Origin: an uncultured Bacilli bacterium
GTDB lineage: Bacteria; Bacillota_I; Bacilli_A; RF39; UBA660
Direction: 5' to 3'
NCBI GenBank assembly: GCA_934086485.1
Contig: CAKOIF010000003.1
Location: 43,890-107,889, forward strand
DNA: 64,000 nucleotides
Shown here: piece after piece, positions 18,924-28,773 of the stretch
How positions within the stretch are numbered: the first letter of the stretch is position 1
Layout: every line of letters starts with the position of its first letter
Translations under genes and position numbers: made by a program
The notes under the pieces: model-generated
Seen by the model: the letters and a program-made list of their open reading frames with translations, nothing else
What the model was told of the DNA's origin: nothing
The model's database searches: none

Positions 18924-20673
18924 TTTCAAGCTCCTTTCTAGAAAGTTGAGAATAAGCTATTTCTTTATAAACATCACAATTTTTTAATAACTGTTTATGT
19001 GTTCCTATTCCCACGACATTACCATTATCAAGTACAACAATTTTATCTGCATTAAGTATTGTACCTATTCTTTGAGCCACAATTAAAGTTGTTGCATCTT
19101 TTACATTTTCTTTTAAAGCTTTTCTTAAAACAGAATCAGTCTTATAATCAAGAGCGGAAAAAGAGTCATCAAAAATATATATTTCTGGATCTTTAGCAAT
19201 TGCTCTTGCAATAGAAAGTCTTTGTTTTTGTCCACCAGAGACATTTGTTCCTCCGGAAGCTATATGTGAATCTATGCCTTTGTCCATTTTAGATACAAAA
19301 TCATACCCCTGTGCAATTTTAAGTGCTTCCGCAACTTTTTCTTTAGTAATTTTTTTATTAGATTTACCATAAGAGACATTATATTTAACAGTTCCATCAA
19401 ACATAACGGCTTTTTGAGAAACATAACCAAGTTTATTATGTAAAGATTCAAAAGTATAATCTTTTACATTAACACCATCAATTAAAACTTCTCCATCGGA
19501 AGCATCATAAAATCTTGGAACTAAGTTAATAAGTGTACTTTTACCACTACCAGTTGAACCTATAAAAGCAATAGTTTGACCTTTTTCTACCTTAAAAGAA
19601 ATATTTTTTAGTAAATATTCATCAGCATCTGGATATTTAAATGAAACATTTTTAAATTCAACTGTACCTGTTTCTTTTGTTTCACCATTAAATAAGCCTT
19701 CATTAACTGTTAATTTTTCATCAAGAACTTCGTTAATTCTGGTTGCGGACACATTAGCTCTAGGAAGCATCATAAATATCATAGAAAGCATTATAAATGA
19801 CATAATTATTTGCATTGCATAAGTTGAAAATACAACCATATCACCAAAAAGTGTAAGTTTATCAGCCATTATAGAATTATTAATAAGATTTGCACCAATA
19901 AAATAAATTCCTAAAGTTAAAGTATACATTACCATTTGCATAACTGGTTCCATTACAGCAAAACATTTTTGGTTAAATAGTTGTGTATTTGTTAAATCAT
20001 CATTTTCTTTTTGAAATTTATCTTCTTGGAAATTCTCAGCATTAAAAGCACGAACTACTCTTATACCAGTTAAATTTTCTCTTGTTACACGATTAACTTT
20101 ATCAATTAATTTTTGAACTAAAGAAAATCTAGGTAAAACAATACTTGTTATAATACCTATCGTTGTAAGAAGAACTAATACGCATACTGCAGTAAGAGCG
20201 CTCCATTGCCAGCTTTTATTAAGTATTTTAAGTATTGCCCACCCTGCAGTCATTGGTGCTTTTATTAAAAGTGATAATCCCATTGATAATACTAATTCAA
20301 TTTGACTTACATCATTTGTTGTTCTTGTAATTAAACTACTTACAGAAAAATTTTTAACTTCAGCTGTAGCTAAATCCATTGTCTTTGTAAATACTTTTTT
20401 ACGAATATTTTTTGAAAATGTTGTTGATACATAAGTTAATACATAACTAGTTATTACCGCTCCAACAAGTGAACCAAAAGCACATAATAGCATATAACCA
20501 CCATTTTTTAATATTTCACTCATCTTACTGCCTTCAGTTTGAACAAGAACTGTAATATTACTCATATAATCTGGCATTTTAAGTTCTAACCAAACTTCAC
20601 TAAAAATAATTACAGCACATATTAAAATTAATAAATAATCTTTTTTTCTTAAATTTTTAAATAATTTTCTCAT
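18916..20673 (-). CDS. ABC exporter subunit with degenerate ATP site
   Basis: 585 aa, six helices then ATPase: Walker A GSTGSGKSTLINLV, signature VSGGQKQRLSIARAI, Walker B IYIFDDSFSALD. The residue after the Walker B Asp is Asp instead of the catalytic Glu, the classic mark of the degenerate site in heterodimeric exporters (as in BmrCD, LmrCD and TM287/288). It pairs with the next gene, which has the intact Glu. GGAGG precedes ATG 20673. It follows marR with a 17-bp overlap. Confidence 0.88.
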   Translation of the reverse strand: MRKLFKNLRKKDYLLILICAVIIFSEVWLELKMPDYMSNITVLVQTEGSKMSEILKNGGYMLLCAFGSLVGAVITSYVLTYVSTTFSKNIRKKVFTKTMDLATAEVKNFSVSSLITRTTNDVSQIELVLSMGLSLLIKAPMTAGWAILKILNKSWQWSALTAVCVLVLLTTIGIITSIVLPRFSLVQKLIDKVNRVTRENLTGIRVVRAFNAENFQEDKFQKENDDLTNTQLFNQKCFAVMEPVMQMVMYTLTLGIYFIGANLINNSIMADKLTLFGDMVVFSTYAMQIIMSFIMLSMIFMMLPRANVSATRINEVLDEKLTVNEGLFNGETKETGTVEFKNVSFKYPDADEYLLKNISFKVEKGQTIAFIGSTGSGKSTLINLVPRFYDASDGEVLIDGVNVKDYTFESLHNKLGYVSQKAVMFDGTVKYNVSYGKSNKKITKEKVAEALKIAQGYDFVSKMDKGIDSHIASGGTNVSGGQKQRLSIARAIAKDPEIYIFDDSFSALDYKTDSVLRKALKENVKDATTLIVAQRIGTILNADKIVVLDNGNVVGIGTHKQLLKNCDVYKEIAYSQLSRKELENA

Positions 20674-21106
20674 TTCTCTCCTCCTTTAAATTTTCTGTCA
20701 TTTTAGATAAAACATTTATAAATGTATTTAAATCTTTTTCATTTATATCCTTAAGACAAATATCTTCGATCTTTTTAATTTTTTCTTTACTACTATTAAA
20801 AACTCTTTGAGCATTACTACTTAAAACAATCTTTTTAGTCCTAGTATCAGTATTATCAGTAATTCTAACAATTAAACCATTTTTTTCCATAGTAATTAAA
20901 ACACTTGATACTGTAGCCCTTGAAAGTCCTAAAACTTTTTCAAATTCTTTTTGAAGTGCACATTTTTTAGGCCTACTTATAATATATTCCATAATTTGAA
21001 TTTGAGTAGTAGTTACACTAGGATACTTTGGCATATCTTTAACACCTATACTATTAATTACTAATTGATGAAATATTTTTATATCTTTTAAAACACTATT
21101 TTCCAT
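20657..21106 (-). CDS. MarR-family transcriptional regulator
   Basis: About 150 aa winged-helix regulator. The recognition part reads ALQKEFEKVLGLSRATVSSVLITMEKNGLI and the wing DNTDTRTKKIVLSS, both typical of MarR. The start is set at ATG 21106 because GAGG lies 5 nt upstream; the longer frame to 21133 lacks a ribosome site. First gene of the marR-ABC-ABC operon, so it most likely represses this exporter in response to an exported compound. Confidence 0.88.
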   Translation of the reverse strand: MENSVLKDIKIFHQLVINSIGVKDMPKYPSVTTTQIQIMEYIISRPKKCALQKEFEKVLGLSRATVSSVLITMEKNGLIVRITDNTDTRTKKIVLSSNAQRVFNSSKEKIKKIEDICLKDINEKDLNTFINVLSKMTENLKEERNEKII

Positions 21107-21179
21107 AACAACCTCACATACTTTTTTATGCACTTATTAATTATATCATCATAGTCCATTTTGTCAATGCCCTTACAAA

Positions 21180-21206
21180 ATAAAAAAACTCAAAAATTGA
21201 GTTTAA
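21180..21206 (-). terminator. Terminator after the kinase-like gene
   Basis: Minus strand AACTCAA-TTTT-TGAGTT hairpin followed by a T-run, 13 nt after the stop of the 21219-21953 gene. Confidence 0.7.
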
Positions 21207-21218
21207 TTATATTGTAAA

Positions 21219-21953
21219 TTACCTTCTTATACTTCTTATAAAATTAGGTTCATAATATTTTTTATTAACTAAAGACTTAGCATCATTCAAAGTAATGATA
21301 TCTTTACCAATATTTTCAGAAAGTAATTTATAAAATAAAGTTATAAAATCAACTAAATTTATATCTTTTCCTTTATACATTTCTAATAACTTTTTATTAC
21401 TTTGAACAAATTCATCAAAATAGTTATCCACTAAAAAGATCATTATTGATTCATTAAATGTATTAACATTTCTTTTTAAAATATCATCTTTATCACTAAA
21501 GAAATAATCGTCTGTATCTATAGCATAAAGTTCATTTTTATTTTGCATTAAATTATAAATAAGATCATATATTACAATACCTTCATTAGATATTTTAATT
21601 ATATCTTTATACATATTTAATATTCCTGTCATAAATTCTAAAAGGTTTATATCAAGAGGATTTGTTTTATATAAATTTTTAGCTTTAATATAATCTGCTA
21701 TATATCCAACAACATGTCCATTAACAGTTATTACATCTATTGGAAATATAAAATAAGTAAGTTCAATTGAATTAAATTTTAAGACTTCCTCTTTTGAGGG
21801 ATAATCATATAAAAAAGGTTCATCAAAACAATGAAAAATTTTTATGACTTTATCAATTTTTGGATTATAATAGCATGTACCATCTCCTCCTCCACCTGAA
21901 AGCCTTCGTATATTTTTTAAAGTGTATCTTAACTTTTCCTTACTTATTTCCAT
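21219..21953 (-). CDS. Small protein-kinase-like protein
   Basis: 244 aa from ATG 21953, chosen because GAGG precedes it; the longer frame (to 21983) has no site. The N terminus has a glycine-rich loop, RRLSGGGGDGTCYYNP, then VIKIFHCF with a possible ATP-binding Lys. The middle has GIVIYDLIYNLMQNKNE followed by LYAIDTDDYFFSD, which resembles the catalytic loop and metal-binding DxD of kinase-fold proteins. The HRD histidine is not present. Probable kinase-like fold, substrate unknown. Monocistronic with its own terminator. Confidence 0.55.
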   Translation of the reverse strand: MEISKEKLRYTLKNIRRLSGGGGDGTCYYNPKIDKVIKIFHCFDEPFLYDYPSKEEVLKFNSIELTYFIFPIDVITVNGHVVGYIADYIKAKNLYKTNPLDINLLEFMTGILNMYKDIIKISNEGIVIYDLIYNLMQNKNELYAIDTDDYFFSDKDDILKRNVNTFNESIMIFLVDNYFDEFVQSNKKLLEMYKGKDINLVDFITLFYKLLSENIGKDIITLNDAKSLVNKKYYEPNFIRSIRR

Positions 21954-22032
21954 ATTATCCTCGACAAGTATGTATACTACCATACATCTTGCTTACTTGC
22001 AACAAAAAAATTCTAATTTCAGATATTTATAA

Positions 22033-23508
22033 TTATAAATATATTTTATCTTGTAATGTTATATCATTATCAAATAAAGCTCTTATACTTTTTATAGTAT
22101 ATTTATCTAAATTATTTGTTATATCAATCATTTTTTCATTGCAAAGCTTAATAATTTTTGTTTCTAAAAGATATGATGATAGTAAACTTCCAACAAGATA
22201 TTGATACCCACTTAATATCAATAACCCAGATTTTACAAACTCTTCAATTTTGTCATCAATTTCTGCATAAGTAATCTCAACTGGATCTCTTTCCTCTAAC
22301 TGAAGATAATGTTGTGGTATTTCTTGAACTCCTGCTTCTTGTAATAACTTTGCCATCTTTATTCTTGATTGATTTATTCCATCAATCATGTTTCTATTAA
22401 ATTCAATTCTTTTTTCAATAGAAAATAAACCATTTTTTCTATACTCTAATATTTCTTTTAATTGTATTATTTGGGGAATAAACAAACTACAATTATTAGT
22501 ATTTCTAGTGTTGAGTACATCTTCTACAATTTTCTCATCATAGCCTTTATTTTTCAAAAACATTGCTGCAATATTTTCAAAATATATCGAAGGGAATTCA
22601 ATTAACGAAAAATCAATATCTTCAGAGTTTATTAGTGAAACATAATGAATAAATTCATGTACAAATGTTACAAAGGTTCTTATTGTACCATCACCAATTA
22701 ATTCTATCTTTCTTATTTGCAATTTATCATCTAAATAGCATTGTCCATTTTCAACCTCATCACTATATTCAAAACTTATTAATCTATTAGTTTTTAAATA
22801 TTGATAAATATTCACCCATTGTGCTGGTGCCTTTATATCATTTAAAAAATCTATAAATAAATTATCGAATTCAAATTCTGACAGTTTTTTTAAATCACTT
22901 GTTTTTTCATTTTCATTTATTAAAGCATTAAAATAATTAATACCATTACTTATGATTTCATTAATAATACTTTCTAAATTATCTAACATCACTGAATCAT
23001 ATTCTTCGAAAAAAGCATTCATATATTTTAAAAGATAATTATAAACATTAATCCTTTGAGAATCTTTTACACAAGAAATAATTTTTTCATATTCTTCAGA
23101 ATTCTCAGAAAAAAGTGTTTTACATATATCTGATAAATTGTAATTATAATACTTTACAGACATTAAAAATAATACTAATTCCATTGTTACATTTTTAGGA
23201 ATTTCAAATATAGTATTTCCTACTATATCATTTTTTAATATTAAATATGTTAAATAAAATGATGGTAAAAAATCTTCATTTTCAATTGCTTTCTTCGTTT
23301 GTTCATCTTGTATTACTTGATTAACTATATTCTCAACAAAATCTTCAAACTCATTAACATTTATAACTTTACCATTGTCTTCATTTATTAAATCACTAAA
23401 AAGAAATGCATTTTTTTTTATGAAATTTAATGCTTTTTCTAATTTTTCTTTATCATTTTTTTTATCATAAATTAGTGATAATCCCTTTAGTACTTGAATA
23501 TTTTCCAT
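22033..23508 (-). CDS. Unknown protein with HExxH zinc-peptidase motif
   Basis: 491 aa from ATG 23508, where a run of G residues (GGGGGG) gives a strong ribosome site; an upstream ATG frame to 23553 has none. Residues around 290-300 read FVTFVHEFIHYVS, a zincin HExxH motif, preceded by a beta-like strand and followed about 30 residues on by SIYFENIAAMFL, whose Glu could be the third zinc ligand as in gluzincins. No signal peptide, so probably a cytoplasmic metallopeptidase or pseudo-peptidase. The family is not recognised. Confidence 0.55.
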   Translation of the reverse strand: MENIQVLKGLSLIYDKKNDKEKLEKALNFIKKNAFLFSDLINEDNGKVINVNEFEDFVENIVNQVIQDEQTKKAIENEDFLPSFYLTYLILKNDIVGNTIFEIPKNVTMELVLFLMSVKYYNYNLSDICKTLFSENSEEYEKIISCVKDSQRINVYNYLLKYMNAFFEEYDSVMLDNLESIINEIISNGINYFNALINENEKTSDLKKLSEFEFDNLFIDFLNDIKAPAQWVNIYQYLKTNRLISFEYSDEVENGQCYLDDKLQIRKIELIGDGTIRTFVTFVHEFIHYVSLINSEDIDFSLIEFPSIYFENIAAMFLKNKGYDEKIVEDVLNTRNTNNCSLFIPQIIQLKEILEYRKNGLFSIEKRIEFNRNMIDGINQSRIKMAKLLQEAGVQEIPQHYLQLEERDPVEITYAEIDDKIEEFVKSGLLILSGYQYLVGSLLSSYLLETKIIKLCNEKMIDITNNLDKYTIKSIRALFDNDITLQDKIYL

Positions 23509-23595
23509 TAATAGTCCCCCCTTAAAAGTACTAATATTGTAAAATAGTTTCATTATAAAGTCAACAAAAAAAGAGTAAATTATTTTTTCTTATTA

Positions 23596-24216
23596 ATTCT
23601 GAAAGTAAATGACATTTTTGAATTTGAGTGTCATTTACTTTTAGAATAGGAGTTTCTTTTACTTTTAGAATTGCGATGGTATTAAATTTTGAGTTATCAT
23701 TTTATATAGTGTCACTTACTTTTAGAATAACCGATAAAACATTAATAACATAAAAAAATATCTAAATGAAGATGATATACAAAAAGCTAATATAAAATTC
23801 TTGAATAATCAAATTAATAGTGATTTAAAAAATTAGACTTTTATGCCGAGAAAACTTTTGACAAGTAAAGAAATATTATTTTACATTAATGGAGTTTAAT
23901 GATTATTATTTTCATTTTTTGAAAATAATAATCATTACAACGACTAAGATAAAATAAATAATGTTTCTGCTTGTCAAAAGGAAATTGGAATAAAAAGAGA
24001 ATGACTTTACAAAATTTAATTATATTTTAAGTATGTTTCTTTATTATTTTTGATGGTGTAATAAGGACATTAAAATCAATTAATTTAAAATGTCATTTAC
24101 TTTTAGAATTAGTACAAATTGGTAAAAAATCAGCATGTTCATTATACTGATTTTTTAGTGGCATTTACTTTTGCATTATGTTTCCTTATTTGAACGATGT
24201 CATTTACTATTGCAAT
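23596..24216. mobile_element. Decayed IS21-like element: repeated end boxes, transposase lost
   Basis: This 620-bp gene-free stretch holds seven related 19-bp boxes based on TGTCATTTACTTTTAGAAT: 23629-23647, 23653-23671 (partial), 23710-23728, 24091-24109, 24159-24177, 24198-24216, and one inverted at 23596-23614. Multiple subterminal boxes of this kind are known for IS21-family ends. No istA or istB reading frame remains between them. I infer a deletion derivative. Confidence 0.5.
23855..23980. repeat. 126-bp MITE-like inverted-repeat unit
   Basis: Terminal 11-bp perfect inverted repeats (CTTTTGACAAG at 23855-23865 and its complement at 23970-23980) enclose an 18-bp perfect hairpin (23897-23914 with 23920-23937, T5 loop). 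It sits inside the decayed IS region. No coding capacity. Confidence 0.5.
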
Positions 24217-24223
24217 TCACCAA

Positions 24224-25624
24224 TTATTTTTTCTTTTTACTCTTTTTTGAATCCTCTAAAATGTTATATACTTCCTCATCAGTTTCATCCTTCATTTCAT
24301 TTTTGATTTCTTCTATTTTATCATCTATTTCTTTTACTGTAGGAACTTCTTTTTTAACTTTTTTCTTTTTCTTTGATATAGTACATAATAATATTAATGA
24401 TAAAAGTGTTAAACTAGCAAAAAATATTACTGCATACATAAGCATTTGATTATTTTTTTGAATAATTTTAATATAACTATCATCATATTTTACAGCACTG
24501 TTATCTTTAGTATCATATAAGTATAAACCTTCTTCATTTGTATCAACATTTAATGCTTTAATAATTTTAAATCTATTTGATTTACTAAGTTCTAAACATT
24601 CCACTGAAATATTATTAATTGTTACATTACCTTTTTCATATTTATCAATAGTTTTATCCATTTTAAGTGGAAAAAGTGTTATATTACCAAATATAAATTC
24701 TGTATATTTTTGATATTTACCATCATTATATATAAATAATGATACATTACCATTTTCATCTTTTAAACCTACTAAAGTAAAATCAGTAATTTGGCTATAA
24801 AATGCAGGAATTTCTATTTCATTTATCGTAACTGTTTTTTCAATAAAACTATTAGGTTTTTGTAACATACTTTTTACTTTAACAATGGTATATTTAACAT
24901 TAGCTACTTCAACCTCGATTGGGTTTTTATCAATTACCTCAACATTTAATTTATATGTTTTTTCACTACCATTTTCTGCGACAACAACAATGTTAAATGA
25001 ATTATTTCCTTGAGTTACTTCAAGTTCTCCTTCTCCATTAACTTTTGCTTTATTATCTTCGACATAAGCTATTACTTTTATTTTAGTAACATCTTCATCA
25101 ACTTTAACAGTATATTCTAAAGTATCTTTATTAAATACTGGACTAATTTCATAACCTTCAACTTTTATATCTTTTAAATTGTTATTACTTGATAAACTTG
25201 CTTGATATTCAGAATAAGTTATTGCTCTAACATTTCTTTTTCCATTAGTTACTTCGAATATACTTTCATCAAAACCAAATACTGTTGAAGCATCTATGTA
25301 AAATGATGCATTTCCACTTTTATTTGCTTTAAATGTATAACGATAACTTACCGCTTTAGTTGAATTATTTTGAACTACACCAGCATAATGAAGTCCTACA
25401 TCACTAGATACTAAAGAAAATATATTTTTATCATAATTTAAATTATATTCCCAAGAACCTAATGGTGATGATGATGATATTGTAACGGTAACAGTTATAT
25501 TATTACCAACGATTATTTGTGATGCAGATGTATTTACGCTAATTGTCGCTCCCGCAGCATTTACCTTTGTTATAAACGTAAATAAAGTAACTATAGCTAT
25601 AAAATATTTAAATTTTTTTTTCAT
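24224..25624 (-). CDS. Membrane-anchored cohesin-like protein
   Basis: 466 aa. Signal peptide 1-23 (ends KVNA). Residues 25-135 look like a cohesin/CBM-type beta sandwich (TISVNTSASQIIVGNNITVT, SPLGSWEYNLNYD). Residues 147-230 form a cadherin-like beta-sandwich (NNLKDIKVEGYEISPVFNKD, ending NGSEKTYKLNVEV). A further domain follows, then a membrane helix (about 395-417) and a Lys/Glu-rich cytoplasmic tail. The gene upstream, 12 bp away, ends in a dockerin, so the likely role is to hold that hydrolase at the membrane. The cohesin assignment rests on fold-like pattern and context. Confidence 0.7.
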   Translation of the reverse strand: MKKKFKYFIAIVTLFTFITKVNAAGATISVNTSASQIIVGNNITVTVTISSSSPLGSWEYNLNYDKNIFSLVSSDVGLHYAGVVQNNSTKAVSYRYTFKANKSGNASFYIDASTVFGFDESIFEVTNGKRNVRAITYSEYQASLSSNNNLKDIKVEGYEISPVFNKDTLEYTVKVDEDVTKIKVIAYVEDNKAKVNGEGELEVTQGNNSFNIVVVAENGSEKTYKLNVEVIDKNPIEVEVANVKYTIVKVKSMLQKPNSFIEKTVTINEIEIPAFYSQITDFTLVGLKDENGNVSLFIYNDGKYQKYTEFIFGNITLFPLKMDKTIDKYEKGNVTINNISVECLELSKSNRFKIIKALNVDTNEEGLYLYDTKDNSAVKYDDSYIKIIQKNNQMLMYAVIFFASLTLLSLILLCTISKKKKKVKKEVPTVKEIDDKIEEIKNEMKDETDEEVYNILEDSKKSKKKK

Positions 25625-25636
25625 TTATCCTCCTTT

Positions 25637-27574
25637 TTATTTTATTGTTGTATATCCTAAAATATGCTTTTGAATTATAAGTAAATCTTTAATATCCACT
25701 GATCTATCGCTATTTACATCAGCAGCCTTTAAAAAACTTCCACTTAAATTAATATATCCCAAAATATGTTTTTGAACTTTTAATAAATCAGCAATATTAA
25801 TATTTGCATCTCCAGAAGTATCTCCCTTTATAGCAATTGAATAAGTTTTTGTATCATCACCATTTTTAATAGTTATTTCATCACCAGTTGATAAAAGACC
25901 ACTTTTATTATTATTAAAACTAATTTCTGCTGAAGAACAAGATTTTAAGAATAATTCTCTTAATGCTTCAGCTGTATAACCCGCAGTTAAAATAAATGAT
26001 GATTCACTTACAGGCACTGCCGAAGAAGCAACAATATCATTTACTGATACATTAGCACCCTCTGTTTTAATGATATTTATAGTATAATCTTGCATATTTC
26101 CATTTTCGGCAGTTACTTTTATTGTTACAACTGTTTTATCACCAGTTAAATTAATATCACCAACACCTGTAATACTAGCTTTAGAATTGATTACTTCACC
26201 CGCAACTAAAACTTTATTAATACCTGAACCTATATAATAATTATATGAAAAATTATCATGACTAAAACCATTTATAGTTTTACCATTAATAGTTAAATTT
26301 TTTAAATGATTATTAGGATTACCTCCATTAGGAAGCATTGAAATATTACTTGGCATATTATCATAAACTGGAATTACAAATTTATAATTAACAGAATTTA
26401 ATAAATCCATTTCTTTATAACCATCATATGTTATTGAGGCTTCGTTTGCAGCACCTCTTATATTTGTCATATATTGATGTGCATAAGCTGCATACGCTGA
26501 ATATGAACTTACATTAAATTTTTGAAAATATGAAGTATCTTGACCTTTAGAAATATAATAATATGTTATAAAGTTTGCTCCACCTTTAATAGCATTATCA
26601 AGGGAAAGCCAAGGTCTTAAATAACTTGTACCACTTACAGCCCATACAAGTCCATCATATACACCAGTGTTTGCTCCAATATTATATGGATTATAAACCG
26701 GATAATAAGTATTTCCGTTATAAGTTATTGTACTTCCTTTTAATGAATTACCTGTATAATTACCTCCGGTTTCTTGTTTAATTCTACTTGCTAAATAAAT
26801 TGCATTTGCATTATATGTTTTACCTGCTTCATAAATAACACTGGATTTTTCTTTTATATCTTTTCCATTTAAAATTGCATTAATAGCCTCAACAGTTTGA
26901 TAACTTTCATCAAAGGATAGTTTTTCAAACATAAATATAAATCTTTCATCTAAAAAGTTTCGAGGATCCATATAATATGCAACTACATCTTTTGAGGCAG
27001 CATACCAATTACTTCCCTCCATTACTTTAAAGGTGTCAGTTAAATAATCATAACTTCCTGACTCTGTACTAAAATAACCTTGATAGTTTGATTGAATAAA
27101 ACTTTTACCAATAACACTTTCTTTAGAGGTAGCTACATCAAATGGAAGTCCAGTAATATCAGCATTAAATGTCCAATTAGGATGTTTTTCTTTTAAAGAA
27201 CATAATCCATTCCAATATGTATTTGGAAATCCTAAACTAGCCATTTCTTTTTCACAAGCAGTATTTGCCTCTACTGGAGTATCTTTTTCTTCATATAAAG
27301 TTATATAACTTGCACAAACAAAGCCAACATTTTGTCCTGAATAATATATTTTATACCAACCATCTGGACAACCTTTTTCATTTGGAAATAATGTTTTTTC
27401 CACTAAATCAAATGTTGCACTAACACCAAGTTTTTTTATTGAGCGATAATTAGTACCAGGTCCCTCCCTTAAATTAACATCATTATAATCTACTCTAAGC
27501 TTTTCTTTTGCATTTACAGTAGAATAAATTAGGATACATGATAAAACAAAAAATATTTTTAAGAACTTTTTCAT
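25637..27574 (-). CDS. Secreted peptidoglycan hydrolase with SH3b and dockerin
   Basis: 645 aa, signal peptide 1-22. Residues 27-95: SH3b wall-binding domain (VNLREGPGTNYRSIKKLG). About 105-400: glucosaminidase-type domain with YLASRIKQETGG (catalytic Glu) and YNPYNIGANTG. About 420-505: cadherin-like domain (NNHLKNLTINGKTINGFSHD). 585-645: type I dockerin, two Ca-binding repeats, DTSGDANINIADLLKVQKH and DVNSDRSVDIKDLLIIQKH, each followed by ILGY. It probably cuts N-acetylglucosaminyl bonds in the wall. Co-transcribed with the cohesin-like gene downstream. Confidence 0.88.
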   Translation of the reverse strand: MKKFLKIFFVLSCILIYSTVNAKEKLRVDYNDVNLREGPGTNYRSIKKLGVSATFDLVEKTLFPNEKGCPDGWYKIYYSGQNVGFVCASYITLYEEKDTPVEANTACEKEMASLGFPNTYWNGLCSLKEKHPNWTFNADITGLPFDVATSKESVIGKSFIQSNYQGYFSTESGSYDYLTDTFKVMEGSNWYAASKDVVAYYMDPRNFLDERFIFMFEKLSFDESYQTVEAINAILNGKDIKEKSSVIYEAGKTYNANAIYLASRIKQETGGNYTGNSLKGSTITYNGNTYYPVYNPYNIGANTGVYDGLVWAVSGTSYLRPWLSLDNAIKGGANFITYYYISKGQDTSYFQKFNVSSYSAYAAYAHQYMTNIRGAANEASITYDGYKEMDLLNSVNYKFVIPVYDNMPSNISMLPNGGNPNNHLKNLTINGKTINGFSHDNFSYNYYIGSGINKVLVAGEVINSKASITGVGDINLTGDKTVVTIKVTAENGNMQDYTINIIKTEGANVSVNDIVASSAVPVSESSFILTAGYTAEALRELFLKSCSSAEISFNNNKSGLLSTGDEITIKNGDDTKTYSIAIKGDTSGDANINIADLLKVQKHILGYINLSGSFLKAADVNSDRSVDIKDLLIIQKHILGYTTIK

Positions 27575-27689
27575 TTTATCACTACCTTTCTACTCTTCTA
27601 CATTATATCATAGATTTATATATTTTTTTACAAAAAGTGACAAGTGTTGACATCTTCTTTTTCTATACTCAAATATTTATATCAATTTT

Positions 27690-28514
27690 TCAGTTTGAAA
27701 TTATTACATTTTTTTCTTTTTCAAGTTCTTTTAAACTTTTATCAGGTGTTGGTAAATTTTCAGGCATTGTTCCACCTAATTCTTTAATTGTATTTCTTAC
27801 CTTTTTACCAACTTCAAAGTGAACTGAATTTGCAGTATACTCATTATCAACATTATCCCTTTTTAATTTGGCATCTGTTTGAGCTATTCTAAATATATTA
27901 TCTGCAAGTTCTTCACTTCCCATGTTATCTAAAATATCTTCCCTATATCTTAATTTTTTCCTTTTAAAAATATCATCAGCGGTTTCACCATTATATAATC
28001 CTTTATAACCTGCATTATGAAATCTTGCTAAATCTTTTACTCCACTATTAACAGCAGTTTTATTTAAATTATAGTTTCCTTTTCTTGCTTGATCTCTTTG
28101 ATATATTCTTTTTTCATCTTCGGTTAAACTATTATATTCCTCTTCTAATAATTCTTGTTTCCTAGTTTGAATAGCAAAATATGTTTGAGCAAGAGCTATG
28201 ACTTTTTTCCTACTATCACCATTTTGAGCAATAAGATAGCATGCATATCTGGACAGTTTATAATCAGAAATTTTTCTTTGGCCACCTTTACCTAAATGTA
28301 TCATTTTTCCCACTTGGGAAAAATGGTCTAATACATTATTATTACTAATACTGCAGGCAACCTGGGCACTTTCTATTACATTATAAAATTTATCCCATCT
28401 TTTATACTCCAATACTTTTTGTAGTTCCCTTGCATACCAATATTCGTTACCATCTTTATCAACATGTTTAATACTTTCAAATATAGTTTCATTTATTTTT
28501 TCTAATTCGTTCAT
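27690..28514 (-). CDS. DinD-family protein, copy 1
   Basis: 274 aa, close in layout to the DNA-damage-inducible protein D family: YWYARELQKVLEYKRWDKF, then DHFSQVGKMIHLGKGGQRKI, then LSRYACYLIAQNGDSRKK and LAQTYFAIQTRKQE. E. coli DinD inhibits RecA filament functions; the role here is inferred at best. The codons for residues 64-71 form a 24-bp palindrome (see 28302-28325). The 238 bp upstream are shared with dinD copy 3. Start ATG 28514 follows GAGG. No LexA-type GAAC-N4-GTTC box seen. Confidence 0.85.
   Translation of the reverse strand: MNELEKINETIFESIKHVDKDGNEYWYARELQKVLEYKRWDKFYNVIESAQVACSISNNNVLDHFSQVGKMIHLGKGGQRKISDYKLSRYACYLIAQNGDSRKKVIALAQTYFAIQTRKQELLEEEYNSLTEDEKRIYQRDQARKGNYNLNKTAVNSGVKDLARFHNAGYKGLYNGETADDIFKRKKLRYREDILDNMGSEELADNIFRIAQTDAKLKRDNVDNEYTANSVHFEVGKKVRNTIKELGGTMPENLPTPDKSLKELEKEKNVIISN
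28302..28325. repeat. 24-bp palindrome in dinD copy 1
   Basis: CATTTTTCCCA-CT-TGGGAAAAATG: 11-bp arms around a 2-nt centre, encoding HFSQVGKM. Homologous palindromes with different cores are at 49723-49746 and 50099-50122. Confidence 0.9.
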
Positions 28515-28741
28515 TTTTTACCTCACTTTCTAATTTACAATAGTTTACATTATATACTTTTTTTGATAACTTTGTATTTTTCTCCCTTCATATATATTTA
28601 TTACCGAAAAATTTCTGATTTCCTCCTTTTTTTGATAATTTTTTTCAAAAAAGATAAAATTTTACAAATTATTTACATTTTTTATCAATTAAATTTACAT
28701 TAATTGACATATAAAAAAGTGTAAATATATTTACACAACAA
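28515..28741. repeat. Conserved dinD upstream region with TTTACA boxes, copy 1
   Basis: Shares long near-identical stretches with 50312-50540. It contains repeated TTTACA boxes (28534, 28544, 28661, 28672, 28694) and an 18-bp perfect palindrome GTGTAAATA-TATTTACAC (28719-28736). On the minus strand a TTGATA / 18 bp / TAAAAT promoter is visible (TAAAAT at about 28658-28663). A peptide-like start MKGEKYKVIKK is conserved in both copies just before dinD. The boxes look like operators for an unknown repressor. Confidence 0.6.
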
Positions 28742-28763
28742 AACTAGAGTTATTTCTCTAGTT
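28735..28763 (-). terminator. Terminator of the ZIP transporter gene
   Basis: 8-bp stem AACTAGAG / CTCTAGTT (28742-28749 with 28756-28763) followed on the minus strand by a T-rich tract. Confidence 0.7.
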
Positions 28764-28773
28764 AATTTATATA

